Source: GCA-2728135 sp002728135 (lineage in GTDB: Bacteria > Pseudomonadota > Alphaproteobacteria > UBA828). Taken from it: DNA of 64,000 nt. The translations under genes were made by a program, and so were the position numbers. The stretch is taken from the NCBI GenBank assembly GCA_963997635.1, contig CAXEND010000010.1, forward strand, positions 19,506-83,505. The letters run 5' to 3'. Positions 8,414 through 18,153 of the stretch are shown here, in pieces. The notes under the pieces were generated by a model, which saw only the letters and a list, made by a program, of their open reading frames with translations, was not told the DNA's origin and ran no database searches. Position 1 is the first letter of the stretch, and each line of letters opens with the position of its first letter.

Positions 8414-9301
8414 CTACTCGACATAATTCATAAGAGTACCTAAATTTTCAATCTCAATTTTAATCGTGTCACCCTTCAACAAAAATTTGGGTGGATCAAA
8501 TCCGATTCCCACTCCTGCAGGTGTTCCTGTTGAAATTATATCTCCTGGCTGTAGAGTTACTCCTGCTGAAATTGTTTCGATTAAAGTAGGAATATCAAAA
8601 ATTAAATCACCAGTATTTGCATTTTGGCGAAGTTCATCATTTACCCAGCATTTAATTGATAAGTTTCCTGAATCAATCTCCTCACTAGTCGTTATCCAAG
8701 GCCCCATTGGGCAAGATGTGTCAAGTGATTTGCCAATAAACCATTGTCTATGCTTCAGTTGAAGGTCTCGAGCTGTTATATCATTAATTATGGTATAACC
8801 AAAAACGTGTTTTAAAGCAGATTCGTGATGAATTTTTGCACCTCCAACTCCAATGATTACAGCGAGTTCAGCCTCATAATCTAACTGCTTGGTGAGCTCT
8901 TGATGGTTCATTATTGGAGCATTTGGCCCAATTATAGCCGTCTGAGGTTTAGTAAAGATAATTGGATTGTCAGGTATATTGTCGCCTCTTTTGCTCGTTG
9001 CATCAAAGCCACTTTTGGTAAACTCTTGAGCATGTGCAAAATAATTTTTCCCAATGCAAAAGATATTTTTAGGTGGGTTTGAAATTGGAGCTTTGATTTC
9101 TATTTCTTGAATGTCTATTTTTTTAGATATTCTTAGTTTGTCCTTTAAATTATCAAAGTTACTAATGAGGGTGATCATGTCAGGCAAATTTTGTTTAGTC
9201 AGATCTGATACTAAAGAACCAATAGGCGAAATATAGTTTTCAGTTGGGTCTATTATTCCAAGATCTTTTTCCCCTTTATATTTAAATGCGGCAAGTTTCA
9301 T
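8414..9301 (-). CDS. Fumarylacetoacetate hydrolase-family protein
   Basis: 295 residues. The C-terminal catalytic domain starts near residue 75 (PPKNIFCIGKNYFAHAQE). It carries the divalent-metal carboxylates in LDYEAELAVIIG and the neighbouring NDITARDLQLKHRQW, and ends with GDIISTGTPAGVGIGF and LKGDTIKIEIENLG. Members cleave or decarboxylate 2-keto-4-ene acids (fumarylpyruvate, oxohexenedioate and relatives). It is the first gene of the minus-strand catabolic run with the two alpha/beta hydrolases, which suits late steps of aromatic or heterocyclic breakdown. The exact reaction cannot be assigned. Confidence 0.87.
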   Translation of the reverse strand: MKLAAFKYKGEKDLGIIDPTENYISPIGSLVSDLTKQNLPDMITLISNFDNLKDKLRISKKIDIQEIEIKAPISNPPKNIFCIGKNYFAHAQEFTKSGFDATSKRGDNIPDNPIIFTKPQTAIIGPNAPIMNHQELTKQLDYEAELAVIIGVGGAKIHHESALKHVFGYTIINDITARDLQLKHRQWFIGKSLDTSCPMGPWITTSEEIDSGNLSIKCWVNDELRQNANTGDLIFDIPTLIETISAGVTLQPGDIISTGTPAGVGIGFDPPKFLLKGDTIKIEIENLGTLMNYVE

Positions 9302-9400
9302 AGAATATTTCCATTTATACGAAGACTGTATTTTATTTACCTTAGATTTAAATAATAGTAACGATCTTCATTAAATTTTTATTGAGAGTAGACATGCAAA

Positions 9401-10054
9401 TTAATTAGTAGGATTCATAAGATTATCTGGACAATTATATTTTCCTGAGAATGTTACAACATTACCTTCAATAACAACATCCCCAGAGGCAATAAGTTTA
9501 ACTGCTAGTGGATAACATTTATGTTCAGCGAATAATATACGTTCAGATAGGGTCTCTTCGTTATCTGTGGGCAGAACGGGAACTGCTGCTTGAACAATTA
9601 TTGGACCAGTATCAACTTCTGCTCTGACATAATGAACTGTACACCCACTTATTTTGACACCCTCTGATAATACTCTTTGATGAGTATCAAGACCTCTAAA
9701 GGCTGGTAAGAGTGAGGGGTGTATATTAATTATTTTATTATGCCATTCTTTGACAAACTCTGTTGTAAGAATTCTCATAAATCCAGCAAGGCAGACAAGC
9801 TCTACCTTTGCATCCTTTAGTTTTGCTGATATTTCATTTTCAAAAAGTTCTCGATTAGAAAATTCTATGTGTGGAATAGCTATGCATGGAATATTTGCTT
9901 CTCGAGCACGTGTTAATCCTTCTGCACTCATTTGGTTGGAAACAACTAAAGAAATTTCAGCTGGAAAGTCTGGATTTTTACAAGCATCAATTAGGGCTTG
10001 AAAATTTGTTCCTCTACCCGATAACATGATTCCAAGTTTAAGTTTCTTAGTCAT
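9401..10054 (-). CDS. purN: Phosphoribosylglycinamide formyltransferase
   Basis: 217 residues. PurN transfers the formyl group from 10-formyl-THF to GAR in the third step of purine synthesis. The GAR-binding loop is GRGTNFQALIDAC (13-25). The folate and catalytic region is NIHPSLLPAFRGLDTHQRV with the conserved Asn and His, followed by GCTVHYVRAEVDTGPII with the catalytic Asp. The length is normal. The start overlaps the purM stop by 4 bp, so purM-purN is a coupled pair. Confidence 0.95.
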   Translation of the reverse strand: MTKKLKLGIMLSGRGTNFQALIDACKNPDFPAEISLVVSNQMSAEGLTRAREANIPCIAIPHIEFSNRELFENEISAKLKDAKVELVCLAGFMRILTTEFVKEWHNKIINIHPSLLPAFRGLDTHQRVLSEGVKISGCTVHYVRAEVDTGPIIVQAAVPVLPTDNEETLSERILFAEHKCYPLAVKLIASGDVVIEGNVVTFSGKYNCPDNLMNPTN

Positions 10055-11118
10055 TCTGAACCTAGGCCCAATAGTTTGCAGCTAGGAGGGTTCGCGGTAT
10101 TTCCATCAACTATTTCTCCTATTTTGATCGGCTCAAAATCTAATAATTCTCTTAAGCTTATTTCTTCATCTGGATTTATGATAATGGCAAATCCAATTCC
10201 GCAGTTAAATGTTCTGTAAAGTTCAATAAAATCTAAATTCCCACATTTATGAAGCCATTGGAATAATGGTGGCAGTTCCCAACTATCTGTATTGATAATT
10301 AAGTTAGTAGAATCTGGTAGGACTCTAGTTATATTTTCTACTAGCCCCCCTCCTGTTATATGAGCAAAGGCCTTTATCTTGATGTTTGATTGAATTACTT
10401 TGATGGCTTCTTTGACGTATATACGAGTTGGTCGGAGTAATACCTCAGCTAATATTTTTTGTTTATCAAACGGAGCAGGCTCTAATAGGTCACTATCTGT
10501 CTCATTAATTATTTTTCTAATCAAAGAATATCCATTGGCATGGGCACCTGAGGAAGGAAGTCCAAAAACAATATCACCTGATTTGACATTGTTGGTTGGC
10601 AGTATATTTGAACGTTCGACAGCACCAACACAAAATCCAGCTAGGTCAAAGTGATCTTTGGAATACATACCTGGCATTTCTGCAGTTTCTCCACCGATTA
10701 AAGCACAGCCAGCTTCCAGACATCCATCTGCTATTCCTTTAATAACATTTTCAGCAATTGATATATCTAGTTTCCCACAAGAGAAATAGTCTAGAAAAAA
10801 TAAAGGCTCTGCGCCTTGTGAAAGAACATCATTTGCACACATTGCTACTAGATCTATACCGATAGTATCGTAGATTTTACTTTCTATTGCTATGAGCAGC
10901 TTTGTTCCAACGCCATCAGTACCTGAAACTAGTACGGGGTCTTTGTAGGTTGTCGCTGATAAATCGAATAGTCCACCAAAAGATCCAATTTTACCATGAC
11001 TGCCTAGTCGGGCAGTGCCTGCTACTATTGGTTTAATATTCTCTACAAGTGCATTACCTGAATCTATATCTACACCAGCGGATTTATATGTCGTTCTTGG
11101 GTTAGCTTGTTTACTCAT
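10051..11118 (-). CDS. purM: Phosphoribosylformylglycinamidine cyclo-ligase (AIR synthetase)
   Basis: 355 residues from ATG 11118. The frame is open to 11184, but MSKQANPRTTYKSAGVDID is the usual N-terminus and AGAGAG lies just upstream of 11118. PurM closes the imidazole ring of AIR using ATP. Family motifs include YKSAGVDIDSGN, FGGLFDLS, the DGVGTK phosphate loop, FFLDYFSCGKLD, GGETAEMPGMY and HITGGGLVENI. It is upstream of and coupled to purN and divergent from the DUF2066 gene with a 65-bp gap. The arrangement purM-purN beside DUF2066, the AI-2E permease and hdaA matches other alphaproteobacteria as I recall them. Confidence 0.94.
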   Translation of the reverse strand: MSKQANPRTTYKSAGVDIDSGNALVENIKPIVAGTARLGSHGKIGSFGGLFDLSATTYKDPVLVSGTDGVGTKLLIAIESKIYDTIGIDLVAMCANDVLSQGAEPLFFLDYFSCGKLDISIAENVIKGIADGCLEAGCALIGGETAEMPGMYSKDHFDLAGFCVGAVERSNILPTNNVKSGDIVFGLPSSGAHANGYSLIRKIINETDSDLLEPAPFDKQKILAEVLLRPTRIYVKEAIKVIQSNIKIKAFAHITGGGLVENITRVLPDSTNLIINTDSWELPPLFQWLHKCGNLDFIELYRTFNCGIGFAIIINPDEEISLRELLDFEPIKIGEIVDGNTANPPSCKLLGLGSE

Positions 11119-11183
11119 GTTACTCTCTTTAAGCACCCTGAATCGGATGCTATATGAACATACCTTATATTGAGGCTTATACA

Positions 11184-12458
11184 ATGAAAGTTAGGTCTAT
11201 ACAAAAATATATAAAGCGTGCTTGGAGCTTTACTTTACTTAATGTTGTATATTTAGTAAGCATTTCGCTTCTAATTATTCTCATAGGCAACTATGCCCTA
11301 TACGCTAAAGAATATGTTTACACAGTTACTGATGTTGAAGTAGATGTTACGGGGAAATCCTCGGCTAAGGCCCGTGAGATGGCTTTTATAGCCGGTCAGA
11401 AGACAGCCCTTGAGACATTATATGAACGTTTAGTTTTGCAGGAAGATATATCAAAACTATCATCAGATAGGTTAATTATTGAGGAATTGATATCTTCTTT
11501 TGAAGTTCTTGAAGAGAAAGTCTCACCAACGAGGTATCGGGCTAAACTAAAAGTCTCATTTGACCCGGGAAGTATTCGTAATTATTTACGCCGACAACTT
11601 GTTCGTTTTGCCGAAACACAAAGTGAAGGAGTCCTTGTCATCCCAATATTCTTAAATAATGGTTTTATAGTCCCTTGGGTGCAGGATAACCGTTGGAATC
11701 ATGCTTGGTCAGATAAACAAGATCGTGCAAGTCTTTTGCCGTTTGTTCCTATCAAAGATAATTTAGAAAATATGCACCAGGTTGAGGATTTTTATAATTT
11801 GAATACCCCTGTTGAAAAAATAAGAGAAACTTCGCAGCGTCATGGCTTCAAAATTACTCTTATAGCAATTATGGATTATTCAAATATCAGTGCAGATAAT
11901 CTTGATAATTTGATTGCAGACGTATTTGAATTAGATTATCCAGAAGAAGGTTCTACAAATTCTGGTATAATTGATAGTCAAAATAAGACAGAAAAAGATC
12001 AAGCAGCTTTTTTCCCCGAAGGAGAAATCTCAGTAAAATTAAGATATATAGATGTAAATAGTGACACAATTAGTCACTTGAAATTTAAAACTAGTGGAAA
12101 ACAAAATACAAAAACTCTATTCTCTAGTATAGTAGGCAATGTGGTTGGAACTCTTCGTGAGAAATGGAAGGTGTCAAATTTATTAAGGTTTGATCAGGAA
12201 AATGAATTATATGTTAGCGTATCTGTGAATAAAAAGCTCAGAAATTGGGTGCACATCCAGCAAGAACTCCTTAATATGCCTATAATAACTAGAATAAAGA
12301 TACTCGAATTATCTAATCTATCTGTAATACTTAAACTAGGGTTTTTAGGTGGAATCGACAAGTTAGAAGAGTCATTAATGGAAAAAAACCTTGAGTTGAA
12401 TATTGATGAGTTTGGTTGGAATATAAGTCAAAATATAGAATTGCGAGAAAGCCAATGA
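11184..12458 (+). CDS. DUF2066-domain protein, membrane-anchored or secreted
   Basis: 424 residues from ATG 11184, with GAGG about 9 nt upstream; an in-frame ATG at 11154 sits in the divergent promoter region and is less likely. Residues 15-42 form a single hydrophobic segment acting as signal peptide or anchor. The following DUF2066 region shows YVYTVTDVEVDVTGKSSAKAREMAFIAG. The function of the family is unknown. Its stop overlaps the start of the AI-2E permease (ATGA), and it opens a three-gene coupled operon that ends in hdaA. This fixed neighbourhood suggests an envelope role, but no activity can be assigned. Confidence 0.75.
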   Translation: MKVRSIQKYIKRAWSFTLLNVVYLVSISLLIILIGNYALYAKEYVYTVTDVEVDVTGKSSAKAREMAFIAGQKTALETLYERLVLQEDISKLSSDRLIIEELISSFEVLEEKVSPTRYRAKLKVSFDPGSIRNYLRRQLVRFAETQSEGVLVIPIFLNNGFIVPWVQDNRWNHAWSDKQDRASLLPFVPIKDNLENMHQVEDFYNLNTPVEKIRETSQRHGFKITLIAIMDYSNISADNLDNLIADVFELDYPEEGSTNSGIIDSQNKTEKDQAAFFPEGEISVKLRYIDVNSDTISHLKFKTSGKQNTKTLFSSIVGNVVGTLREKWKVSNLLRFDQENELYVSVSVNKKLRNWVHIQQELLNMPIITRIKILELSNLSVILKLGFLGGIDKLEESLMEKNLELNIDEFGWNISQNIELRESQ

Positions 12459-13585
12459 CCATGCGTCCACAGAACTATGTTGTAGTTTGGATTGTTGGGT
12501 TTATTCTACTAGCTATTATTCTGCTATTGCTCAGTGATATTTTGTTGCCTTTTATTGCAGGAATTGCTGTAGCATATTTTTTAGATCCAGTTGCTGATCG
12601 ATTAGAACGCCAAGGGCTGTCTAGAATCCTTGCAACTTCACTTATAACAGCTGCTTTTGTTATTATTATAGGTTTAATGTTATTTTTCCTTTTACCTATT
12701 TTGCAAGGACAAGTAGTAGAGTTTCTGAAAAATTTACCAAATTACTTTCAATCTGCTCGGGGTTGGGCGGAGCCTATGATAGAGCGCTGGTCTGCTGAGT
12801 TAGAGCCTGATCGAATGAATAAAGTTGAGTCTGTTATAGAGGATTTTTCTGGAAGGGCTGTTCAGTTTACTCTTAGCCTAATAGGTGATATCTGGGCAGG
12901 TGGAATGGCACTTGTTAATTTCTTGGCACTTATTTTTATAACACCCGTAGTGACATTTTATATGTTACGAGATTGGGATAGCATTGTAGACAAAATTGAT
13001 AATTGGTTACCTCGCAGGCAAGCACCTACTATAAGAGAGCAAGCTAAACTTATGGACTCTACTTTATCTGGTTTTGTTAGGGGAACAGGTTTAATTTGTA
13101 TAATCCTTGCAGCTTTTTATGCTGCCACGCTGAGTGCGGTTGGACTTGAATTCGGTTTTGCTATTGGTGTCGCAGCAGGTTTGCTATCGTTTGTACCTTA
13201 TCTAGGGTCTATAGGAGGGCTACTTATTTGTGTAGGTATGGCTCTTATTCAGTTTGATGATGCATGGGTAATAGGTGTCATTGCTGGTATTTTTATTCTT
13301 GGACAAATAGTAAGCGATTATATTTTAGTTCCTAGACTCGTAGGTAAGCGTGTTCGTTTGCACCCTGTCTGGATCATTTTTTCAGTTTTAGCTGGTGGAA
13401 GCCTATTTGGGTTTGTAGGAATGCTAGTTTCTGTTCCTGTTGCCGCTTTAGTCGGGGTCCTAGTTAGATATGGTGTAACAAATTATTTAGAAAGCGATAT
13501 GTTCAAACACGATACAGATGAAACTAATTCTAGCCCTATAGGATCTGGCAAGAATGAGAAGCCAGAAGGGGATGGGTTGAATTGA
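12455..13585 (+). CDS. AI-2E/PerM-family permease
   Basis: 376 residues from ATG 12455, which overlaps the previous stop; a longer frame from 12416 would overlap the upstream gene by 43 bp. About eight hydrophobic helices are present: two at the N-terminus, a soluble stretch around residues 90-140 (FLKNLPNYFQSARGWAEPMI), then the C-terminal bundle with the conserved VPYLGSIGGLL and HPVWIIFSVLAGGSLFGFVGML. The family exports or exchanges small molecules; the autoinducer-2 name is historical. Its stop overlaps the hdaA start, giving a coupled DUF2066-permease-hdaA operon. Confidence 0.87.
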   Translation: MTMRPQNYVVVWIVGFILLAIILLLLSDILLPFIAGIAVAYFLDPVADRLERQGLSRILATSLITAAFVIIIGLMLFFLLPILQGQVVEFLKNLPNYFQSARGWAEPMIERWSAELEPDRMNKVESVIEDFSGRAVQFTLSLIGDIWAGGMALVNFLALIFITPVVTFYMLRDWDSIVDKIDNWLPRRQAPTIREQAKLMDSTLSGFVRGTGLICIILAAFYAATLSAVGLEFGFAIGVAAGLLSFVPYLGSIGGLLICVGMALIQFDDAWVIGVIAGIFILGQIVSDYILVPRLVGKRVRLHPVWIIFSVLAGGSLFGFVGMLVSVPVAALVGVLVRYGVTNYLESDMFKHDTDETNSSPIGSGKNEKPEGDGLN

Positions 13586-14268
13586 ATTTCCAAAACCTGG
13601 ATTCACAGCTAGTTCTTGATCTAGGACACAGACCTGCCTTGGAACGCGAGGATTTTCTTATTGCTCCATGTAATAATGAGGCTGTTTCTCAGGTTGATAA
13701 ATGGCCTTCTTGGACATCTCACTTATTAATTCTTGTAGGCAACCCTGGTAGTGGCAAGACTCATTTAGCGAGTGTTTGGAGAGCTATGTCCGATGCAACT
13801 ATTATAAGTAGCAAAGACCTTAATCGTGACCATAACCCTTGGCGCCTTTTGAGGCCAGTATCTGCATGTGTTGTAGAAGATGTATCAGAAAAAATTGACG
13901 ATCAGGCTCTTTTACACTTAATAAATGTTGCTACTGAAGTTGGAGGATTTTTACTGATTACCTCTATTAAAGCCCCATCAAAATGGCCAATAAAATTAGC
14001 AGATCTTGCATCTCGAGTAAGAGCTGCACCAATAGCAACATTACATGAGCCTGATGATAATTTGTTAGCTGCAATAATGGTGAAACTTTTTGCAGATAGG
14101 CAGTTAAGCGTGGCCCCTGAGGTTATAGGTTATTTGGTTACGAGGATAGATAGGTCTTTTGATGCAGCTAGAAGTATTGTTGAGGAGTTGGATCGAACGG
14201 CACTATCTCAAGCAAGGTCTGTTACTATACCTCTTGCTAGAGAGGTATTAATAAAGCTAAATAACTAA
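13582..14268 (+). CDS. hdaA: DnaA regulatory inactivator HdaA
   Basis: 228 residues, starting at TTG 13582, which overlaps the upstream TGA (TTGA), so translation depends on coupling. The N-terminus has the sliding-clamp-binding motif QLVLDL (residues 9-14). The AAA+ core follows, with Walker A GNPGSGKTHL (53-62), a degenerate Walker B around ACVVEDVSEK and a sensor region. There is no C-terminal DnaA DNA-binding domain. Hda with the clamp stimulates ATP hydrolysis by DnaA and so prevents re-initiation. Possible DnaA boxes lie in front of nrdJ in this same window. Confidence 0.87.
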   Translation: MNFQNLDSQLVLDLGHRPALEREDFLIAPCNNEAVSQVDKWPSWTSHLLILVGNPGSGKTHLASVWRAMSDATIISSKDLNRDHNPWRLLRPVSACVVEDVSEKIDDQALLHLINVATEVGGFLLITSIKAPSKWPIKLADLASRVRAAPIATLHEPDDNLLAAIMVKLFADRQLSVAPEVIGYLVTRIDRSFDAARSIVEELDRTALSQARSVTIPLAREVLIKLNN

Positions 14269-14290
14269 TCCATAATTCAGCCAAGTTTGA

Positions 14291-15481
14291 CTAAATTTCA
14301 TTAATTCTTAAAATCTTAATATTTTCATTTTCAATTGTGAATGCTAATCGTCCAGCTTTTAAAGCTAAAGCAAGTTCACCAAATATTTCCCTTCTCCAAC
14401 CTTTAAGTGCAGCTATTTCATCACTGCGAGCCTCTAATGCTTTTACTGGCATAGCTGCAATTCTTTGTAAGTCGTAATTATTTGCAACTATACGTTGTGC
14501 AACTTCTGCTGTTTCACATTGAGTCTTAAGTAATACTTTTAGTAGATCCATCATAGGCTCGACACCCCTATATGTTTCTTTTTTCTCTGGAGGGGTTGGC
14601 CAACTATTTTTTGGAGATTCAATAGCAACTTTTACACAGTTTATGATGGCGTCACCCCACTGAATGTCACCTTTTCTATTTTTCAGAGACCTGACTTTTG
14701 ATAGCTCTGATACTGAGCTAGGGGCAATAGCTGCGATTTCATTAATTGCCTCATCTTTAAGAATTCTTCCACGTGGTATATTTTTTTTTCTAGCCTCAAT
14801 TTCTCTCCATGAGGCGATTTCACGAAGGATCACATAAAATCTGTTGCTTCCGCCACGAGTTTTAATTTTTCTCCAAACTTGAAGAGGATTAATGTCATAA
14901 TTACTAATGTTTAGTAGGGTGTTCATATCTTCTTTAATCCAGCTTTCACGCCCAGTATCTGACAATTTTTTTCTAAGTTTTTCATAAATTATTCTAAGGT
15001 GGGAAACATCAGAAAGAGCATAGGATAGTTGTTTGTCACTTAATGGCCTTTGAGACCAATCAGTAAATCTAAGAGTTTTATCAATCTTTTCGCCTACTAA
15101 CTTATTAACAAGCTTTTCATATCCGGCAGCATCACCAAAACCACACACACTTGCTGCTACCTGTGTGTCAAAAATAGGGCTCGGTATTTTACCATTTAAA
15201 TGATAGAAAACCTCTAAATCTTGCCGAGCAGCATGGAAGACCTTTAAAACAGTCGTATCGTTGAGGAGTTTTAAGAGAGATTCTAAATCGATATCTTTAG
15301 ACAAAGGATCAATTATAACGCTTTCTTGTTCACCTCCTATTTGAATTAAACAGAGCTTTGGCCAGTAAGTTTTATCGCGAATGAATTCCGTATCAACAGT
15401 AATAAAACTTGAAGTAAGCCACCCGTTTACGTAGCTATTCAAGGTTTTTGTGTCTTTTATTATCTTTATTTTTTGATTCAT
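14291..15481 (-). CDS. rnd: Ribonuclease D
   Basis: 396 residues. The N-terminal DEDDy 3'-5' exonuclease domain carries VDTEFIRDKTYWPKLCLIQI (the DxE metal ligands), FHAARQDLEVF (third Asp) and SYALSDVSHL (Tyr and Asp). HRDC domains follow from about residue 210. RNase D trims tRNA precursors and other structured RNA. The start overlaps the stop of the upstream ankyrin gene by 4 bp. It is convergent with hdaA across 22 bp. The length is normal for the alphaproteobacterial form. Confidence 0.93.
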   Translation of the reverse strand: MNQKIKIIKDTKTLNSYVNGWLTSSFITVDTEFIRDKTYWPKLCLIQIGGEQESVIIDPLSKDIDLESLLKLLNDTTVLKVFHAARQDLEVFYHLNGKIPSPIFDTQVAASVCGFGDAAGYEKLVNKLVGEKIDKTLRFTDWSQRPLSDKQLSYALSDVSHLRIIYEKLRKKLSDTGRESWIKEDMNTLLNISNYDINPLQVWRKIKTRGGSNRFYVILREIASWREIEARKKNIPRGRILKDEAINEIAAIAPSSVSELSKVRSLKNRKGDIQWGDAIINCVKVAIESPKNSWPTPPEKKETYRGVEPMMDLLKVLLKTQCETAEVAQRIVANNYDLQRIAAMPVKALEARSDEIAALKGWRREIFGELALALKAGRLAFTIENENIKILRINEI

Positions 15482-16083
15482 TGCTTTGCTCCAGCCTTTA
15501 GAAGAATATCAACTATAGATTGATGCCCCCTGTCTCTGGCAACTTTCAGTGCTGTTTGCCAACTGTTAAGATTAGATTGTCTATCAATATTAGCGCCTGA
15601 ATTTAGTAAGGTTTTTACTATTTCTACTCTCCCATACCTTGATGCGATAATAAGTGCTGTCCGTCCATATTGATCAGTCCCATTGATATCAGCTCCATAC
15701 ATAAGGAGTATTTTAACAGTTTTATTTCCATTATATTTCTTTGAAGCCATCATGAGAGGAGTGCCGCTATTTTTGCCTCCCTTACCAATCTTTTCGATAT
15801 TAGCACCAGCTTTAAGAAGAATTTTTATAACATCATTTTTTAGTAAAAGTGCTGCCCAGTGAAGTGAAGTCCATCCAGCCCAGTCTGGAGTGTCGGGTGG
15901 TATTCCCTGATGCAGAAGCTCTTTTATAAGTGTTATATTACCTTCTTTAGCGGCTTCAACTATTGGATGAGTGATAGTATCGTTAGCTGGAGCAATTTGT
16001 TTAAGCTGATCATAAGGTAGAAAAATGCTTAGGGAGTTAAGTAAAATAGCTAAAGCTAGGATTTTGCATAACAAGAATTTCAT
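15478..16083 (-). CDS. Secreted ankyrin-repeat protein
   Basis: 201 residues: an N-terminal hydrophobic signal (residues 1-18) followed by four to five ankyrin repeats from about residue 40 to the end. Repeat features are clear: DWAGWTSLHWAALLLKNDVIKILLKAGANIE, GTPLMMASKKYNGNKTVKILLMYGADIN, GRTALIIASRYGRVEIVKTLLNSGANID and QTALKVARDRGHQSIVDILLKAGA. Ankyrin arrays bind proteins. The signal sequence suggests a periplasmic place, like bacterial AnkB-type proteins near catalase genes, though none is seen here. Coupling by a 4-bp overlap to rnd downstream is probably an operon accident rather than a shared function. Confidence 0.82.
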   Translation of the reverse strand: MKFLLCKILALAILLNSLSIFLPYDQLKQIAPANDTITHPIVEAAKEGNITLIKELLHQGIPPDTPDWAGWTSLHWAALLLKNDVIKILLKAGANIEKIGKGGKNSGTPLMMASKKYNGNKTVKILLMYGADINGTDQYGRTALIIASRYGRVEIVKTLLNSGANIDRQSNLNSWQTALKVARDRGHQSIVDILLKAGAKQ

Positions 16084-16258
16084 ATCTATGTATTTGGTTG
16101 CTTATTAATTTGATGAGAGATAAAACATTTAAATTTTAGTTAGACCTTGACAAAGTTTTAGATAAGGTGTGCTTTTCGCTCATTATCAATAATTAATTAT
16201 GCACTTAATTCAATAGAGTTGCATTAATTACTTCTTTTATTTTCTGAGGCTAAAGAAT

Positions 16259-18034
16259 ATGCATCGATATCGATCCCACACTTGTAATGAGTTGACTCAA
16301 GATTTTGTAGGTAAAAATGTAAAACTTTCTGGATGGGTGCATCGAGTCCGTGACCATGGGCATCTTGTATTTATAGATCTGCGTGATCAATATGGCATAA
16401 CTCAGTGTGTCGTCGAGGCCTCTCATGAGGAGTTCAATAGTATAAAAACCCTTAGGCAAGAAACAGTTCTATCTTTGATTGGGAATGTTGAGCCTCGAAC
16501 TAAAGATACAATCAACATGAATATACCAACCGGTCAAATTGAGTTACGAATTGAATCACTAGAAATAATTAATGAGTCTTTAACCCTTCCGATGCCTGTT
16601 CATGGTGATCATGACTATAGTGAAGAGATCAGGCTTAATTTTAGATATCTTGATCTCAGAAGAGAACGAATGCAAAAAAATATTGTATTACGTTCAAAAA
16701 TAATTAGCAGTATAAGGCACCGTATGTTGGAAAAAGGCTTTTTGGAGTTGCAAACGCCAATTCTTACAGCAAGCTCACCAGAAGGTGCGCGTGATTTTCT
16801 TGTGCCTAGTAGACTTCATCCCGGGAAGTTTTATGCTTTACCTCAGGCACCACAGCAATTTAAACAGCTAATTATGTGTTCAGGTTTTGATCGTTATTTC
16901 CAGATTGCACCATGTTTTCGTGACGAGGATGCTAGAGCAGATAGGTCTCCGGGTGAATTTTATCAACTTGATTTAGAAATGGCTTTTGTGGAACAGGAAG
17001 ATGTATTTGATGTAGTTGAGCCAGTAATGCGTGGTGTCTTTCAGGAATTTTCTAGTTACACTGTATCTGATCCTTTTCCTAGAATCACATATGCTGATGC
17101 CATGTTACGTTATGGAACTGATAAGCCAGATTTGAGAAATCCAATTGAAATTTCAGATGTAACAGAATTATTTAATAACAAGTCTGTTAACTTCAAATCT
17201 TTCAAAAATGTTATAGAAAAAGGAGGTGTAGTTCGGGCAATACCAGCAAAAGGTGTGGCAGAAAAGCCAAGGTCATTTTTTGATAAATTAATAGAATTTA
17301 CAAAAGGTCTTGGGGCTCCTGGTCTGGGATATATAATATTTTCTGATAATCAAGCTAAAGGTCCCATAGCAAAATTTATACCTGATGATATTCTAGATAA
17401 GTTGCGTGCTGAGATAGGTGTTGAGAACGGAGATGCAATTTTTCTTTCTTGCGATCAAGAAAAAAAAGCAGCTTATTACGCTGGAAATGTAAGGACTGAA
17501 TTGGGCAAACTTTTAAATTTAGTTGAAAATAATACTTATAAGTTTTGTTGGATTGTTGATTTTCCAATGTTCGAATTTGATATGGAGAGTGGAAAGGTAG
17601 AATTTAGTCATAATCCTTTTTCAATGCCACAAGGTGGACTAGAGGCACTTACAGAACGAGACCCACTTGATATTCTTGCGTGGCAGTATGATATCGTCTG
17701 TAACGGTGTAGAATTATCTAGTGGAGCTATACGTAATCATCGTATTGATATCATGCTTAAGGCCTTTGAGATTGCTGGATATTCAAGAGCTGATTTAGAG
17801 AATCGTTTTGGTGCTCTCTTTAATGCCTTTCAATATGGAGCACCACCTCATGGGGGCATTGCTCCGGGTATAGACCGTATAGTAATGCTATTAGCAGATG
17901 AACCAAATATTCGTGAAGTGATACTTTTCCCTGTTAATCAAATGGCACAAGATTTAATGATGGGTGCTCCTGCCGAAGCAAGCAGTAATCATCTCAAAGA
18001 GCTTAATCTTCAGATAAAGAGCATTAAAAGTTAG
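16259..18034 (+). CDS. aspS: Aspartyl-tRNA synthetase (probably non-discriminating)
   Basis: 591 residues, class II synthetase. An N-terminal OB-fold anticodon-binding domain (residues 1-110, GWVHRVRDHGHLVFIDLRD) is followed by the catalytic core with motif 2 FRDEDARADRSPGEFYQLDLEM, the GAD insertion and motif 3 GIAPGIDRIVMLL. Charging of tRNA-Asp, and perhaps tRNA-Asn where AsnRS is absent, is expected. The ending NIREVILFPVNQMAQDLMMGAP is of the alphaproteobacterial type. GAGGC lies about 9 nt upstream of ATG 16259. It is transcribed alone and is convergent with nrdJ. Confidence 0.95.
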   Translation: MHRYRSHTCNELTQDFVGKNVKLSGWVHRVRDHGHLVFIDLRDQYGITQCVVEASHEEFNSIKTLRQETVLSLIGNVEPRTKDTINMNIPTGQIELRIESLEIINESLTLPMPVHGDHDYSEEIRLNFRYLDLRRERMQKNIVLRSKIISSIRHRMLEKGFLELQTPILTASSPEGARDFLVPSRLHPGKFYALPQAPQQFKQLIMCSGFDRYFQIAPCFRDEDARADRSPGEFYQLDLEMAFVEQEDVFDVVEPVMRGVFQEFSSYTVSDPFPRITYADAMLRYGTDKPDLRNPIEISDVTELFNNKSVNFKSFKNVIEKGGVVRAIPAKGVAEKPRSFFDKLIEFTKGLGAPGLGYIIFSDNQAKGPIAKFIPDDILDKLRAEIGVENGDAIFLSCDQEKKAAYYAGNVRTELGKLLNLVENNTYKFCWIVDFPMFEFDMESGKVEFSHNPFSMPQGGLEALTERDPLDILAWQYDIVCNGVELSSGAIRNHRIDIMLKAFEIAGYSRADLENRFGALFNAFQYGAPPHGGIAPGIDRIVMLLADEPNIREVILFPVNQMAQDLMMGAPAEASSNHLKELNLQIKSIKS

Positions 18035-18080
18035 GCTAAACCAGTTTATCTTCGTATATAGCTTGATCTCTAATTTTGTA

Positions 18081-18110
18081 GAAAAAGATGGGGTGTGCTG
18101 TGCACACCCC
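18081..18110 (-). terminator. Intrinsic terminator of nrdJ
   Basis: GGGGTGTGC (18090-18098) pairs perfectly with GCACACCCC (18102-18110) around a 3-nt loop. Read on the minus strand, the stem is followed by ATCTTTTTC, giving a GC-rich stem and a T-run about 44 nt after the nrdJ stop. On the plus strand no T-run follows, so it mainly serves nrdJ. Confidence 0.8.
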
Positions 18111-18153
18111 ACTAGTTACAGTGGCCATGGTGACCGCGGGAGATAAACGGTCC

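Noticed and set aside
10051..11184. Longer purM starting at 11184
   Set aside because: The additional 22 residues are not part of the family N-terminus and would overlap the start of the divergent DUF2066 gene; ATG 11118 has a ribosome-binding site.
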